From NCBI GenBank assembly GCA_000733355.1, contig JNVV01000004.1, forward strand, positions 1,190,832 to 1,254,831: a stretch of 64,000 nucleotides of DNA. Reading direction: 5' to 3'. Made by a program: the position numbers and the translations under genes. The stretch comes from Falciphora oryzae. Lineage: Eukaryota; Ascomycota; Sordariomycetes; Magnaporthales; Magnaporthaceae. Shown here piece after piece: positions 36,301 to 47,238 of this stretch (positions are counted from its first letter, which is position 1; each line of letters starts with the position of its first letter). The notes below the pieces were generated by a model. It saw nothing but the letters and a program-made list of their open reading frames with translations, searched no databases and was not told where the DNA came from.

Positions 36301-38042
36301 AAACCGGCAGCGGGAAATGCGCGGCCCACCGCTCGGGTAGCTTGGCTTTTCTCGCTTCTGGATATCGACTCGGCTCGGCAGCATGATGGATGCTTCTCGC
36401 CACGGGTCCCTGTTCCCACTTCTTCTTTTTTTTTTTCTTGCGCACTCTCCCTTTCTTCCTTGCCCCCGGCTGGTGCGTGCTGGCTGGATCCCCGTCACCG
36501 CAAGCGCAGAGCATCGCTACAGGCCAGGTGCTCGATTTGACCCATTTCTGCTAGCGCATCTGCCACCGTTTTCCCGTCACAAGGAGTGGAAGACGACAGC
36601 GCTTCACAGTAGCTAGCGCCTGGTCTGGTCTGGGGGTTCGGGGACACGACGTCACGACGTGCCTGCTCCTTCGCGGCCGCCAGCTGCGTGATGGACGAAT
36701 AGTAAGGTGGTCGAGGGCTTGGCTCGTCAGACCCTGGGGCCAGCCAGGAGGAGCTTCGGCCCAGTCTGCCAGCCATCTGGGCTCCGAACCCATCTCTCGC
36801 ACGAGGGCGGGCGGCTACTGCCACACCCCTTTTGCCTGCGAGTATTTTTTCCTACACCGTTCCGTATCCCGAGTACATTATACGCACGCAAAACCCACAT
36901 TCGGCTGCATGCATGCACGCCCCCCTCCCTCTCCGCCCACGCGCCGCCTGCCCATCACCTCTGTTGAGCTGCACCCCTCCCGCCGGTGGGCCCCCCCATG
37001 CTACTTCTTAAACTCGCATCTGTCCCGCTTGTTTGAAGATCAGGCACGCACCTCCTCCGTTGCTAAAATACCCCCTACTTGCCTCGACTTTGCTCGGCCT
37101 CCTGGATCTGCCGTCGTCTCTGTCTGATCCTCAAACCTGGGCCCTCAATGCGGAGTCGCCCTATCCCTGATATCGCCGCCTCAGAAGCTCCGTCCCCATA
37201 CAGCCGCGCGACGCCCACGAGCGCCATAGCACTACCCCCTCGCAGCCGTTTGTTCCGGCCCTCTTTTTCACAAGGCACACCACGTCCGGTTATGCCGCTC
37301 GGATGCCCGCTGTCATCATAGATCAGATCAGCAGGACGTGGATCGCAAACGAAGCTGCTGCCCACCAGCTGCACCCGCCCCAGAAACGTCCGATACGGGG
37401 GCCCTCGGTTGCTAGAGCCTTGTCTGATACACACCGGGTCGACGCACCGGCCGCCGCCTGGGGTCCTTGCCCTTTAGGGGGGCAAGACCCAACGACGTGG
37501 ACCCTGCGACCCATACCCGCGATATAGTCCCCCGTGGACCCGCACCGTTTCCATCCATTCTTCTTCTACCCTCTTGGCCTTTTCTTCTTCTTCTTCGCCC
37601 TCCGCCCCTCTCCTTCCCTTCTTGCATTCGTCAGACTGCCAGCACTGGTGCCTCGCCTGTCGATAGCCCTCTTTCATATCGGCTGGTCTTCGATTCCGTT
37701 CTCAACCCACCCGCAGGTCCGGATACCTGTTTTGTTACCTTCTCTTCGAGTCTCCTTCTAGCCGTTCTTTGTATTATTTTGTTTTGTTTTATTAGTCCTT
37801 ATTCTTGTTTTTCTTTGCATCCGCCATCTCCTCCCGCATCCGTGTTGCCGAGCAATCCGACGAACGACAACGACGACGACGACCTTCCGAGCAGGCATTA
37901 CCGGAGAGGCATCTGCAGGGCTGAGATTTTGGGGCTTGGGAAAGAAAGAGACTGGGACTTTTGTTGTTTTTTCCACTGGCATAATCTGCAAGGCATTGCA
38001 AGCGAATCTACCGACGACACGACGAACCGACTTTAGAGCAAG

Positions 38043-38632
38043 ATGGGAAGGCTTATCAAGAACCACTGGGCCAGGCTCATTGTCCTGAGCGCCGCAGCTT
38101 GTAAGTTTCATTTCCGGCAGGCGCCTGCCATTCTGGGGATGCCACAAGGAGCCCAGCTAACCAAAAGCCCTTTCAACCAATCTAGACCAGGTTGCGGCCG
38201 CCCTCGAGGCTTACTTCTGGCCAAAGATCTTCTGGGACTTCATAACGACGAACCTCGACGGTGCCGTCCGGCCCATACCGTCGCTGCAGACGATCAACCT
38301 GGTGCTAGGCCTAGTCATGCTCGCCTGGGAGTGGCCCGTCGGCTTCATCGCCGGCTCCTCGATGCACAGGAGCATCGAGGTCAGGCTGGCCGTCATCCCC
38401 ATGGCCGCGCTCGCCGCAGCCCTCATCTACCAGGGCACCAACGCCGCCATCTACTACGTGGTCGGCATGGTCGTCTACTTTTGGGCCTACAGCGAGGGAG
38501 AGGTGAGACAAGCTCTTTGACACTCTTTGAGTATGATATCCGGTGCTAACCAAAACCCTTCTTGTACAGATCATCTGCGCAAAGCCGTGGACTCTGCCCC
38601 AGCGCAGCCGCGGCGGCGGCTCCCGGGTTTAA
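38043..38632 (+). CDS. Small fungal integral membrane protein (DUF7727-like)
   Basis: Encodes a predicted 145-residue membrane protein. Exons are 38043-38100, 38186-38502 and 38570-38632; introns 38101-38185 (GTAAGT...TCTAG) and 38503-38569 (GTGAGA...TACAG). The start MGRLIKNHWARLIVLSAAAY, the FWPKIFWDF block and the end EGEIICAKPWTLPQR match my memory of a short conserved Pezizomycotina family annotated DUF7727. Several hydrophobic segments are visible: the N-terminus to about residue 30, a segment around TINLVLGLVMLAW, one around VIPMAALAAALIYQG, and one around AIYYVVGMVVYFWAY. Function is unknown. Splicing is well supported because each junction restores the conserved frame. A long pyrimidine-rich stretch precedes the ATG. 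Confidence 0.88.
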
Positions 38633-39406
38633 ACTGGACTTTTTGGGCTCTGCTCCAATTCCTCCCCTCGATATTTTTACACAATAAACTCTATCATCAA
38701 CCAGCATTTCATCATCGTCATCAAAACAATCAGCATCCGGCTTTCTCTCCAGTCCGCGGGGGCCAATGGTCAGCAACAAAGGGACCTGCGGGGAGGGAGG
38801 TGATTTGTCTACATTATATACCCCTTACGGCATTTGTTACTACTACTATTACTCAAGAAAGACATTCAATATTTTTTTGCACAATGGGCAACCTTTGTGA
38901 CACCCGCCTTCCTCGACACTCGTGCTTTCCCTCTTCGCGCCCGCTGCTCGGCAATACCGACTCGTGCCCCCGATAAAAAGAACGACCAGCCCGATCAACC
39001 GACCGCCAGACGATGACAAACCGACACTGCTTTACATACTGGGACGCTAGCGACGGCCGTTAGGCATCACAACCCTTAATGTCTCGACGGTCCGACGTCC
39101 GAGAGGAAAAATTAATATGATCGTCTTACGAAAGTCACCGCGACGCTCCCGCCTGATTGCTGGGACGGACGACACAATCGCCGAGCCGAGAGAAGGGACA
39201 ACAATACGAAAGCACGAGCCGTCGAGCACAGGTCGCGAAACGGAGTCTTTCTACTACAAACGAACCCGAGCACGGGAGAAGGCGGGCGGACTGCTACACG
39301 AAATATGTGGTTTTTGAACTGCTTGGAGATTGAGAAAAGCTTTTTTTGTGTTTTTCTCATCGAGGGAGCTCGGAGCAGCCTCGATCCAGGGCGCAAGAGG
39401 AGTTGC

Positions 39407-39431
39407 TTTTTTTTTTTTTTTTTTTTTTTTT
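39407..39431. repeat. Homopolymer run, 25 T
   Basis: An uninterrupted T run in the 3' intergenic region of the membrane-protein gene. Confidence 0.95.
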
Positions 39432-40660
39432 CGGTCCATGCATGATTTCCAGCGCGTCAATGTCCTTTTTTCTTTTTTCCCTGTCCCTTTTTTCCTTTTC
39501 ACCCTATCAAATACTTCTCTGGTTAGTTTTTCACACACCTACTATTGTCGTTGACGTCGTTGTGTTATCTCTTATTTTGCATTGCAGCATCTTTGGGGCG
39601 GGCCAAGGAGAAATAAAGGAGCAGAAAAAAAAACAAGGAGGAACAAAGGGGGTTGATGGGATTTTTTTTTTTTTTTTTTTTAGAAGGTGGGAGGGTTGAT
39701 GAATGGAGAGGAAAGGGAGCAGCGACGTATGGGTTTTGTTTTTGTTGTTCCGCTACAGAAACATCTCCCTCCTGTTGGCCGATTTCCTTCCCGTCTCTCA
39801 CACCACCTTTTGCATCCAGGGCATCTTTTTTTCTGGCGACATTTTTTTTTCTTATCACTGTCACAGGGTCTGAAAGAGGCTGGTAAGTTGGCGCTCTCGT
39901 GGCCGTGCCAGCCAGAGAAAAGATGCATTCGATGGAGGAATTGTTGGAAGAGACGACGAAAAAAAAAAAAGTATATTTGGCCGTGGACATCCTCTCTCTC
40001 TCTCTCCTACAATAACATGTTCCACAAACAGCTCCAGATTTTTCCTTTTCTCACGATACCTGTGTCCCATCGTCTTTTTGTTTAATATTTTCTACTACTC
40101 CTTGTTTTCTTTTTTTACAGGACATGACCTCGGCACACAAAGATGTGAGAGGCGTCTTTCGAAACGGAAACCATACATGCTCTAGGTACAGCAGCACTTA
40201 ATCACCCTTCACAAAGGATCATCTATCTCTGGCGTTTTCCTTTCTTCCCTCCCCTTAGCTCGTCCACCCCCACGGGGATAAAGGGGCTGACCAGGATGGA
40301 AGAAGACTCAGCCATGAGAAGAGAAACAAGCAAATATAAAAATAAAATAGAAAAAAGAAAGCAAGCATATTTAATTTACCTCTATTTCCGCATTGAGCCT
40401 TTACCCACACATCGCGTGACAGTGGGCGCGCATGGGAAACACGGATGTGGAGAGTCCCGGATGGCTGCTCATGCTGGCCTGGCCGGGTGGCAGGCTTGCG
40501 GCTCCATCGCCGGTCCAAGTGCTCCGCCACTCACGTGTCTGTGTTGGAGGAAAGGGACTGGTTCGGCGGTGCCTCTACGTGATACACACCAGCAGCAGCG
40601 TCAGGAGCACCAGTGTCCTACATAGAGACTTTTTCATCTTACCATGCCTTGTATCAAACC

Positions 40661-40684
40661 AAAAAAAAAAAAAAAAAAAAAAAA
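40661..40684. repeat. Homopolymer run, 24 A
   Basis: An uninterrupted A run in the same convergent intergenic region. Confidence 0.95.
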
Positions 40685-42041
40685 GCCCGCCCGACATATT
40701 GCATCAACACTGGTAGTTGGTTTTAGCTAGAATAGCCTTCAGGCACGCACAGTTGGCCTGTTCGTCCGTGGTCAGGCAACCTTAGCGCCAGCCTTGAGGC
40801 AAGATGGGATCGAGGTCGTCCGTTTTTGTGACCCGTCGAGCCACGCTGCTTGGATTCCTTCCTCACTCTCTCTTAGGGGCCAGCCCCCAGCTACGCCAGC
40901 CTCGAGTCGCGGACGGGTTAGGGTAGTTTTGGGGAGGAAAGATAACGCTGTGGCGCTAGGATTCGTTTCAGCATCCAGCCCTAAAGAGAGAGGCAGAGAA
41001 AACCTGGTGATGGTTGCACGGGACGACGTACCGAGGCACCTGTCCCTACCACTCGCCAACCTGCCTAGCCGCTGGGGTTCGTGCGTGCAATTGGTCGGAA
41101 GGAGGTGCGTGGCTGCTGCGCCCAATCTTGGGTGGTGCGACCGAAACCATCTCGAAACGGGGTAGTGGTCCAACTGTTGCCAGCCAGCCCCGATGGGGTT
41201 TAGTCAATTTGAGCTGCCAAGTGGACGAAAACAGGGGGGAGGTCGCGAATTACCCAGGTGTCCACATATCGATGAGAAAAGAAAGAAAAAACCTTATTCA
41301 TTGCAAGACCAACAGGCGAACGCCGTGGATTTGGCCACCTTCATGCCTCTCTCCACCTTTTGCCCTCGAGATTCTCTTCCTATGCCTTTTCCGGTGTTTC
41401 TTGTCCCGCATCTTTTCCTTGTGCTTGGGGCTTTCTTTTGTGAGTCCGCTCTTAAGACACAGGGCCTCCGATTAAACGCACAAAACATCTTCCAATGGGT
41501 GACAACCCGCACGTTCTCTGGCGAATACTTGGAAAGCTCCCAGTGCAATTCGTGAACCGCCTGGGGATACCTCAACCCGGCCTCGACCGAATAATTACAT
41601 TTTCTCTTGAGAGAGGCCCAAGTATCGCCTCCTATTCTTTTCCCTGTACCCTTTTCCCTGCGTTTCTCCCCTGAGTCTCTTCCCCGCCATTCCTCCGCCT
41701 CTGTCTGCACCTTTGGTTCTTATCGTGTCACCTTGCTAATCACCCAGGCAGCCCATCAACGTGCACATGAGGATGTACGAGAAGGCGCACGAGAAGAGAT
41801 AATCGTCGCTCGTTTGACCCTGTGGCTATCTAGTGGCCGGATGGGCTGCCAATTGTCCCATCATTTACATCCCCTCGCCATCTCCCTCCCCAATCATTGA
41901 ATCAGCCGGTCAAGTGGGATGTGCCAATCAGTGCCTCACGCCTCGCCTCCAGCTTGCGAAGACTTGCCTGCGGGCCTGGATATCAACACGCCTGCCCCGT
42001 CTAGTTTTCCAGTACTTCCTGTTCTTGGTGCGCCCAGCCCT

Positions 42042-42571
42042 CTAGGCGACGTAGGGGCCGTTGGCGTCATTCTTACGACCTTGACGCTCAGCAAACTCAG
42101 TTTCCTGCAGCGAGCCCTTCTCGAGGATCTGCCTGATGACCTCCTCGTCGACGTGGGTGCCGAACTCGTTGTCCATGACTGCGTTTGAGGCGCCGTCCAA
42201 TGTTCCCTGTGCACCGTGCCTAGATGGATAACATTGTGAGTACTTGGCAGACCGAGATGGGGGCGTGAAGCCGTTGCCGCGTGCATCATTAAGCGCCCCG
42301 GGCTGCGGCGCGGGCCGAATTGGCGGACACCCAAGCCAACAACCGACCAACATAGCCGCCAAGCGCGTAGGGCCGGGACTGGGTGAGGGCAGATGGTTGG
42401 CGCTTACCTGTGCGTCACAAACACCTTAAAGCTGGAGACGAAGTTGGCCAGCGGGACCGACTTGTCCGTCTCCCACTTCTTGAAGTCCTCGACGTCGTCC
42501 ACGAACACGACGAAGTCGTCCTCGTTGCCCTTGAAATGGACCTTGGCAGTGGAAGCCTCGCCCCTAGCCAT
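42042..42571 (-). CDS. Rtc3-like protein with SBDS N-terminal fold
   Basis: Encodes a predicted 113-residue single-domain protein related to yeast Rtc3/Hgi1, which shares the fold of the N-terminal domain of the ribosome maturation factor SBDS. Exons are 42571-42408 and 42219-42042, with one 188 bp intron (GTAAGC...TCTAG) that splits an Arg codon. Matching segments are KVHFKGNEDDFVVFVDDVED, the FKVFVTHRHGAQGTLDGAS junction and DNEFGTHVDEEVIRQILEKG. The gene is too short to be SBDS itself, which has two more domains. RNA binding and a role in RNA metabolism or stress are suggested from yeast only. The ATG at 42571 is the first in frame. The gene heads the leftmost of three minus-strand genes in a row. 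Confidence 0.88.
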
Positions 42572-43480
42572 TGTGACTGTGACGAGTGGTCTCGTGGGTT
42601 GATGTGTGCTTCCAGAATGGGCGACGGCGGGTTGCTCGTCGTGGTTGGTTCGGCGCGGGGAAGCAGATGGCGGGGTATGCAAGGTAAACGAATGAGGTCT
42701 GCTACTACTGATACTCTGAAGCTCTGAAGTCGCTTGGTTGTTGCAGATGATGGCGGGTTTGGTCGTGGTCGTGGTGTTTGTGGTGAGCAGGAGGATCGTT
42801 GTTATTGTTTGGTTGAAGATGGAGATGGAGCAGTGGGAGGATTGATCACGAAGGTTTGGAGGGAAGAGAAGCTGGTTTTAAAAGACGGGATTCAACTGCC
42901 GCGTGGAAGCAAAAGGAAAGAAAGGTTTACGTACGACCTGTCTGGAGGCTGGCACCATTGTTAGTCACTGCCCATTCAGAACCGGCCAATGCAAACAGCC
43001 TTTCAGCTTGGGGGAGGTCGGACGATCGTCATCGCCCTGCCTCCAAAGCGCGGCGGGCCGTGAGGTTACGTCATAGGCTGTCGGTGCATTGATGGGAAGG
43101 CACGGCGGCGGCGGGCACAGCACTGAATGGCGAGGCCCAGCTGCAGGAATTCGGAGCACGGCAGCTCCAGCACAGGCTTACAGCGGCAGGCATGCCCCAC
43201 AAAGCACTGACATCTCCCGGTTCCTGCGTCCCGCCAGGCCACCATGGCCTGACGTCATTGGGAATCGATGGTTGCGGAAGCTGCCAAGGGAGGCAGGCAC
43301 GCGGACAGGCTCGGCAGGGCAATTGGAGTCGGCCACCACGCGCATCACCGCTACCCGCGGGGAAATCCGCTACTATTTGGGCCTGGAACATGTCTGTGTC
43401 TGAAGGGCTGGCGAGATGGGGGCTCCTGGCATGCTAGCTTCTCTCTATCAAACAACCACCCCAGGCAGGCAACCCGATAT
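42572..43480. other. Upstream region of the Rtc3-like gene
   Basis: About 0.9 kb between the Rtc3-like start codon and the 3' end of the next minus-strand gene. I see no coding sequence. Confidence 0.5.
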
Positions 43481-44315
43481 TCACAAAACATACTCCCCAG
43501 AGAAGAACTGCATGAGAGCCCCAGCTTCGGGGCCGTCAATGTAGCTGCGAATGCTGTCTTGACCTTCCTCGCAAGACATGATATCGACCAAACCCCTGAA
43601 TGAAGGGCATATGTCCTGTACAGTGTTTGTTTTCGGTCTTCAGAGGTGGCTCTACCCAAAAGACCTTGACAGGAAAGAGGATAGAACATACGCTTAGAAC
43701 GTTGGCATTATGCTCCCCAAGAGGCGGGTTGATGGAGCAAAATGGCAGAAGCGCCTTCACCGCCCAGGGCTTGGGAACATGTGGAGGGGGCTGTGAGAGG
43801 CGTTGACTGAATGCCGCCATCGTCTCTGGCAGGCCCTCAGGCGTGCTGACGGGGATGATCAGCATGTCGGGCCTCGTGTGCATATTTCTATATCTTCATA
43901 CTCCAGGTTAAAAGCGAGTTCGCGATAGAAAAAAGGCACTGAGCCTAGCACAGGGAGAGACAAGCCCACCGAATCTGGAACTCGGCAAAGGCGTTGGAGC
44001 CGTCGCCCTGGCTAAGAAAAATGACACCGACGTGGGCGCCGAGATTGTAGAGGCGGTCTAACTTGGCGTCGGTATCAGCATCGCCGGCATCGCCAGGCGA
44101 CAGCAGCAGGAAATAGAAGACGTCCTCTCCTTCGCTGGGAGTCCCGGGGTAAGGTATGGCAATGTCGTGAGCGATGAGCGAGGTCTCTTGAATAAGCTCA
44201 TGTGTCCCGGGCTCAGGGGTTAGTAGTGTGCTCTGGCAAGCCCGCGAAGCTGGCTGGGGAGAAACGGGAAGTAAAAGTAAAGGTGCGGGTGTCTCGTTGT
44301 GTCGCACCTCTCCAT
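43481..44315 (-). CDS. Conserved-looking fungal protein of unknown function
   Basis: I do not recognise a named family. The frame survives two clean introns: 43888-43969 (GTGGGC...ATAG) and 43616-43691 (GTATGT...TACAG). The resulting segments look like a folded acidic protein: TPEPGTHELIQETSLIAHDI, PYPGTPSEGEDVFYFLLLSP, LDRLYNLGAHVGVIFLSQ, MLIIPVSTPEGLPETMAAF and a C-terminus ending IDGPEAGALMQFFSGEYVL. The alternating hydrophobic segments suggest an alpha/beta domain. The 5' end is uncertain. The ATG at 44315 spliced to 44230 (acceptor CCAGAG) gives MESTLLTPEPG and 199 residues. An ATG at 44401 spliced to 44249 gives 234 residues with an unconvincing N-terminus. Expression is inferred from splice signals and composition only. 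Confidence 0.65.
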
Positions 44316-44979
44316 TGGATGTCTCGCGACTGATACAGCAAGGGTACGACCGCCGCCCATTCTTTGCGCTTGCGAATAGAGCAGGAGAAGAGGGCCGCCA
44401 TGGCACGTAGTTGTGCTGGGGGAGCCGGTCACTGGTCGGCCGACTCGCCAGGAGGCCAAGTTGGGGGTGGTTTGGATGTGTCCAGAGGTCACGATGGGAG
44501 TGAGGCGTTCGCGTTCAAATTGGATTCGAAACGAACTTGTAGATATTCTGCCGGTACACATTCGTTTATGGAGCAAGTGCAGCCCTGTAATAGCCAGCAC
44601 GCTGGTCCTGCCGGTTTTGGGCCTGGCCAACAGGGGGCTTGCAGTGATATCTCCGCTCATGAGACACAATATCATGATACTCCGGACTGCCTTTCAGGCC
44701 TGCAAACACAGTGTTTCATTGAGACATAGATTTGGTAAGTTCTGCCTGGTCGTCTATCTAGCGGGGACCTTGGGTGGCATGGGTATTTGATCGTATATTT
44801 TGCAGCTGCCCTAAATGGGACTGGAAATAGAATCTAGCTTCTATATGTGCAAGGGGAGATTCAAGGTATCGACACATGCCTGTTGGTGGCAAAGGTACAC
44901 TTATGGACACACCAGCGCCAATCTCCCAAACCGGGATAACTGACCAGGGCAACAGACCAGCTTCGGTAGCCGGTCGAGG
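44316..44979. other. Intergenic region 5' of the unknown gene
   Basis: Holds the upstream region of the unknown gene and the 3' flank of the OPA3-like gene. No other coding sequence is recognised. Confidence 0.5.
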
Positions 44980-45715
44980 TCATGTCGCCGACCCAGCCGC
45001 CGTTCCCGGGGGTGACGGCGGCGGGAACAAAGGCAGCTTCGTTTTGGGGTCCTTGTAGTTCCGCATCGCCTCCTCGAGGGCGAGGATCCTGCTGGCCTGC
45101 CTGGTCTCCTTGCGCTCGAGCTCCTCCTCGCGCCTGCGCAGCTCCTCGAGCTGGCCGTCGAGCTCCCTTATCTTCTCGAGGTTCGCGTCGGGCTTCTGGG
45201 CGGCGCGGTGGTACTCGTAGATGACGAGGGCGCTGGCGATGAGCAGGATGAAGGCGTCGCCGATGACGTCGGCAAACAGGTCGACGGCTTTTGCCTCGGG
45301 CAGCGGCCTGAACTTGCGTTTCCACACGCTCCTGATGCGGCTGGCGGGCCCCGCCGTCGCGGCGGTCCTGCCGGCCGCCTTGGCCCTCTCCTCCTTCTCC
45401 GTCTGCTCCTTGGTCTTGACGGTGGGTGTCTCGGCCAGCTCCTTGGCCTTAATCTCGGCCTCGACATTCCTCAGGCTTGCGACCGAGAGTCGCATGTTCA
45501 GCTGGTGTATCACCTGGCCGTATCGCGCAGCGAAGGTTCGAAACCTCGGATGGTCGTGCGCCTGGATCTTTATCTGGTTCTGTGACAAGGAGGGGCGCGG
45601 TCAGCAAAGGAAGGCGATGGCAAAACCAGGGTGGAGGAATGGAACTTACGGCGCCATATTTTGAGACGTGCCTGAGGAAGAGCGCGCCGAGCTTGAACAA
45701 CGGAAGGGCGACCAT
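44980..45715 (-). CDS. OPA3-like mitochondrial protein
   Basis: Encodes a predicted 221-residue homologue of optic atrophy 3, a mitochondrial membrane protein affecting mitochondrial shape. Exon 1 (45715-45650) gives MVALPLFKLGALFLRHVSKY, the family's N-terminal targeting and membrane segment. Exon 2 (45579-44980) begins NQIKIQAHDHPRFR and contains the conserved YGQVIHQLNMRL and the hydrophobic block AVDLFADVIGDAFILLIASA. The intron 45580-45649 (GTAAGT...CACAG) is 70 bp. A charged coiled-coil-like tail (ELDGQLEELRRREEELERKE) and a Pro-rich end follow, making it longer than human OPA3 (179 residues). It diverges from the polo kinase gene. Confidence 0.9.
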
Positions 45716-47234
45716 GGTCCTCGGGCGACGGCACCGGGGAGCCCGGCGTAGACGGGGGTGCCAAGGGGTTGTGGTTCGTTGGCGGCGTTGGACGTGGGTT
45801 TCTTGCCTGCCGCAAAATCTTGGCGCCCACCCAGTCGCCGCTGTGGCGCACGCAGGCGGGATTTCTCGTCAATTGAATGTCGAAGGATGGGGAGGTAAGG
45901 TAATCAACTATTAAGTATTCTCTCGCTGGGCTGACTCTCTAAGCAGCAACTAAACATCGGTTTTAGCCGTCGGCAGGATGCTCTTCAAGAATCTCACCAG
46001 GCCGTGCTTTGGGCGGAATTTCATGACTCCCCGTCCCGGCCATGCATCGGGGTTAATCGGGCTGAGCTGTTGCTGACCCACAGAGCACGCAATGCCTGGA
46101 AGCCGCATGCCGAGCCCGACATGGATCCAGATCCGACCCCGGTGACGCCGAGTTGATGTCGGACGACACGCAAGGGAGCTTCCGCGCTTCCAGTGCACCG
46201 GATGGCATATGCCAATGCTCAACTAGGCGCGTACGTCGACCCATTGGGCAACCTGCCTCGTTCACGACAAAAAAGCTGGCACCTCTCCCCTGCACCACCG
46301 CCAAAAAAAAAAGGTACATAAAGACACATGAACAAGAAAGGATATAAAAACAAGAAAAAGATATGAGGAAAAGAATTGAAGCAATGGGGTGCCGTCTTTT
46401 TCGTCGCGAATGAGCCTGCCAACATAGACATCATGCAGTAGCTCGAATTAGGTCGCCCGTCCTGCTCCCTTCTCCACATCAATCTTTCTGGATTTATTGG
46501 CTGACGATGCATAGCAGCAAGCTGAGTAGCTCCAAGCTTTCGGCCCAGAAATTGTAATGGTGGGGCAATGGGCCAGGGCGAGTGGGCCACGAGCTGCTCT
46601 GACCTCCAGAGCGGTCAAGTGAAAGCAGTAACAGCTCAGCTGCATGGCGGGTTGCTGCGCCAACACCAGACCAGTGGCTCCAAACACGGAAACCCATGCC
46701 AAAAACGCGCGACGGGCGCTTGGCCCAGCCTCCGAATTCACCAGAAAAGAAGCAGCCTTCGCAAACGAGACGCGAGAGGACATGCAACAAAGCTGTCTTT
46801 AATTTTTCCTTTTTTTCGCTTTCGCCCTTCTGCACAGCTTGGGTCGCGTGTGCCACCTAGCGAGCGAGTATATCTTTTTTCTTTTTCTTTTCGCTTGGTT
46901 GGTGTTGTCCGGTAAGAATTTGCTTGCCTTTGTCTGGACTCGCCCATTCTCGAGCCTGGCAACCACGGCTTGCTGGTGCTGAGACAATTGTCACTCTGCC
47001 CAACAGTGCTAATATTTTAATATCCCAAAACATCCAGAACACGGACAACAGCGCACTGGGACCCAATCGCCGTCGAAACGGGACCGCGACTCTTTCCCAG
47101 ACAGCTTGGCCAAGGACCGACCTAACTACCTAGGCACTCAGACTTCCACACACCACCAGATCCCTGTCGGATCTCTCTCGCCCACCCGCCACCGCCGTTG
47201 CTCCCGAATCAGCAGTGTTTATGGTCCGCCGAGA
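45716..47234. promoter_or_regulatory. Divergent upstream region of OPA3-like and polo kinase genes
   Basis: About 1.5 kb between divergent starts, without a recognisable gene. T-rich and CT-rich tracts lie at 46800-46900. The last bases before the kinase start contain a short upstream ORF (47221-47238). Confidence 0.45.
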
Positions 47235-47238
47235 ATGA
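47221..47238 (+). promoter_or_regulatory. Five-codon upstream ORF overlapping the polo kinase start
   Basis: An ATG at 47221 opens a five-codon frame whose TGA (47236-47238) overlaps the kinase ATG (47235-47237) in the arrangement ATGATG. If 47221 is in the mRNA, ribosomes would have to leak past it or reinitiate at the overlap. Confidence 0.55.

Larger units (their letters stand above)
30003..38042. other. Eight-kilobase gene-poor region
   Basis: No gene is recognised here on either strand. Open frames are frequent because the DNA is GC-rich, but they overlap, start mostly at non-ATG codons and have unnatural Arg/Ser/Cys/Trp-rich compositions. Visible landmarks are a 35-T run (32405-32439), a (GT)n tract (33335-33351), T runs near 33880 and 36425, and a strongly pyrimidine-rich last 600 bp that is probably the leader of the membrane-protein gene at 38043. 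Confidence 0.5.
38633..42041. other. Convergent intergenic region rich in homopolymers
   Basis: About 3.4 kb between the 3' ends of the membrane-protein gene and the Rtc3-like gene. It holds long runs of T at 39407-39431 (25) and 39662-39681 (20), A at 39958-39970 and A at 40661-40684 (24). No coding sequence is recognised. Confidence 0.5.

Noticed and set aside
37467..38036. 189-codon frame ending just before the membrane-protein gene
   Set aside because: It is a translation of a pyrimidine-rich leader (Pro/Ser/Leu/Phe runs) and has no family resemblance.
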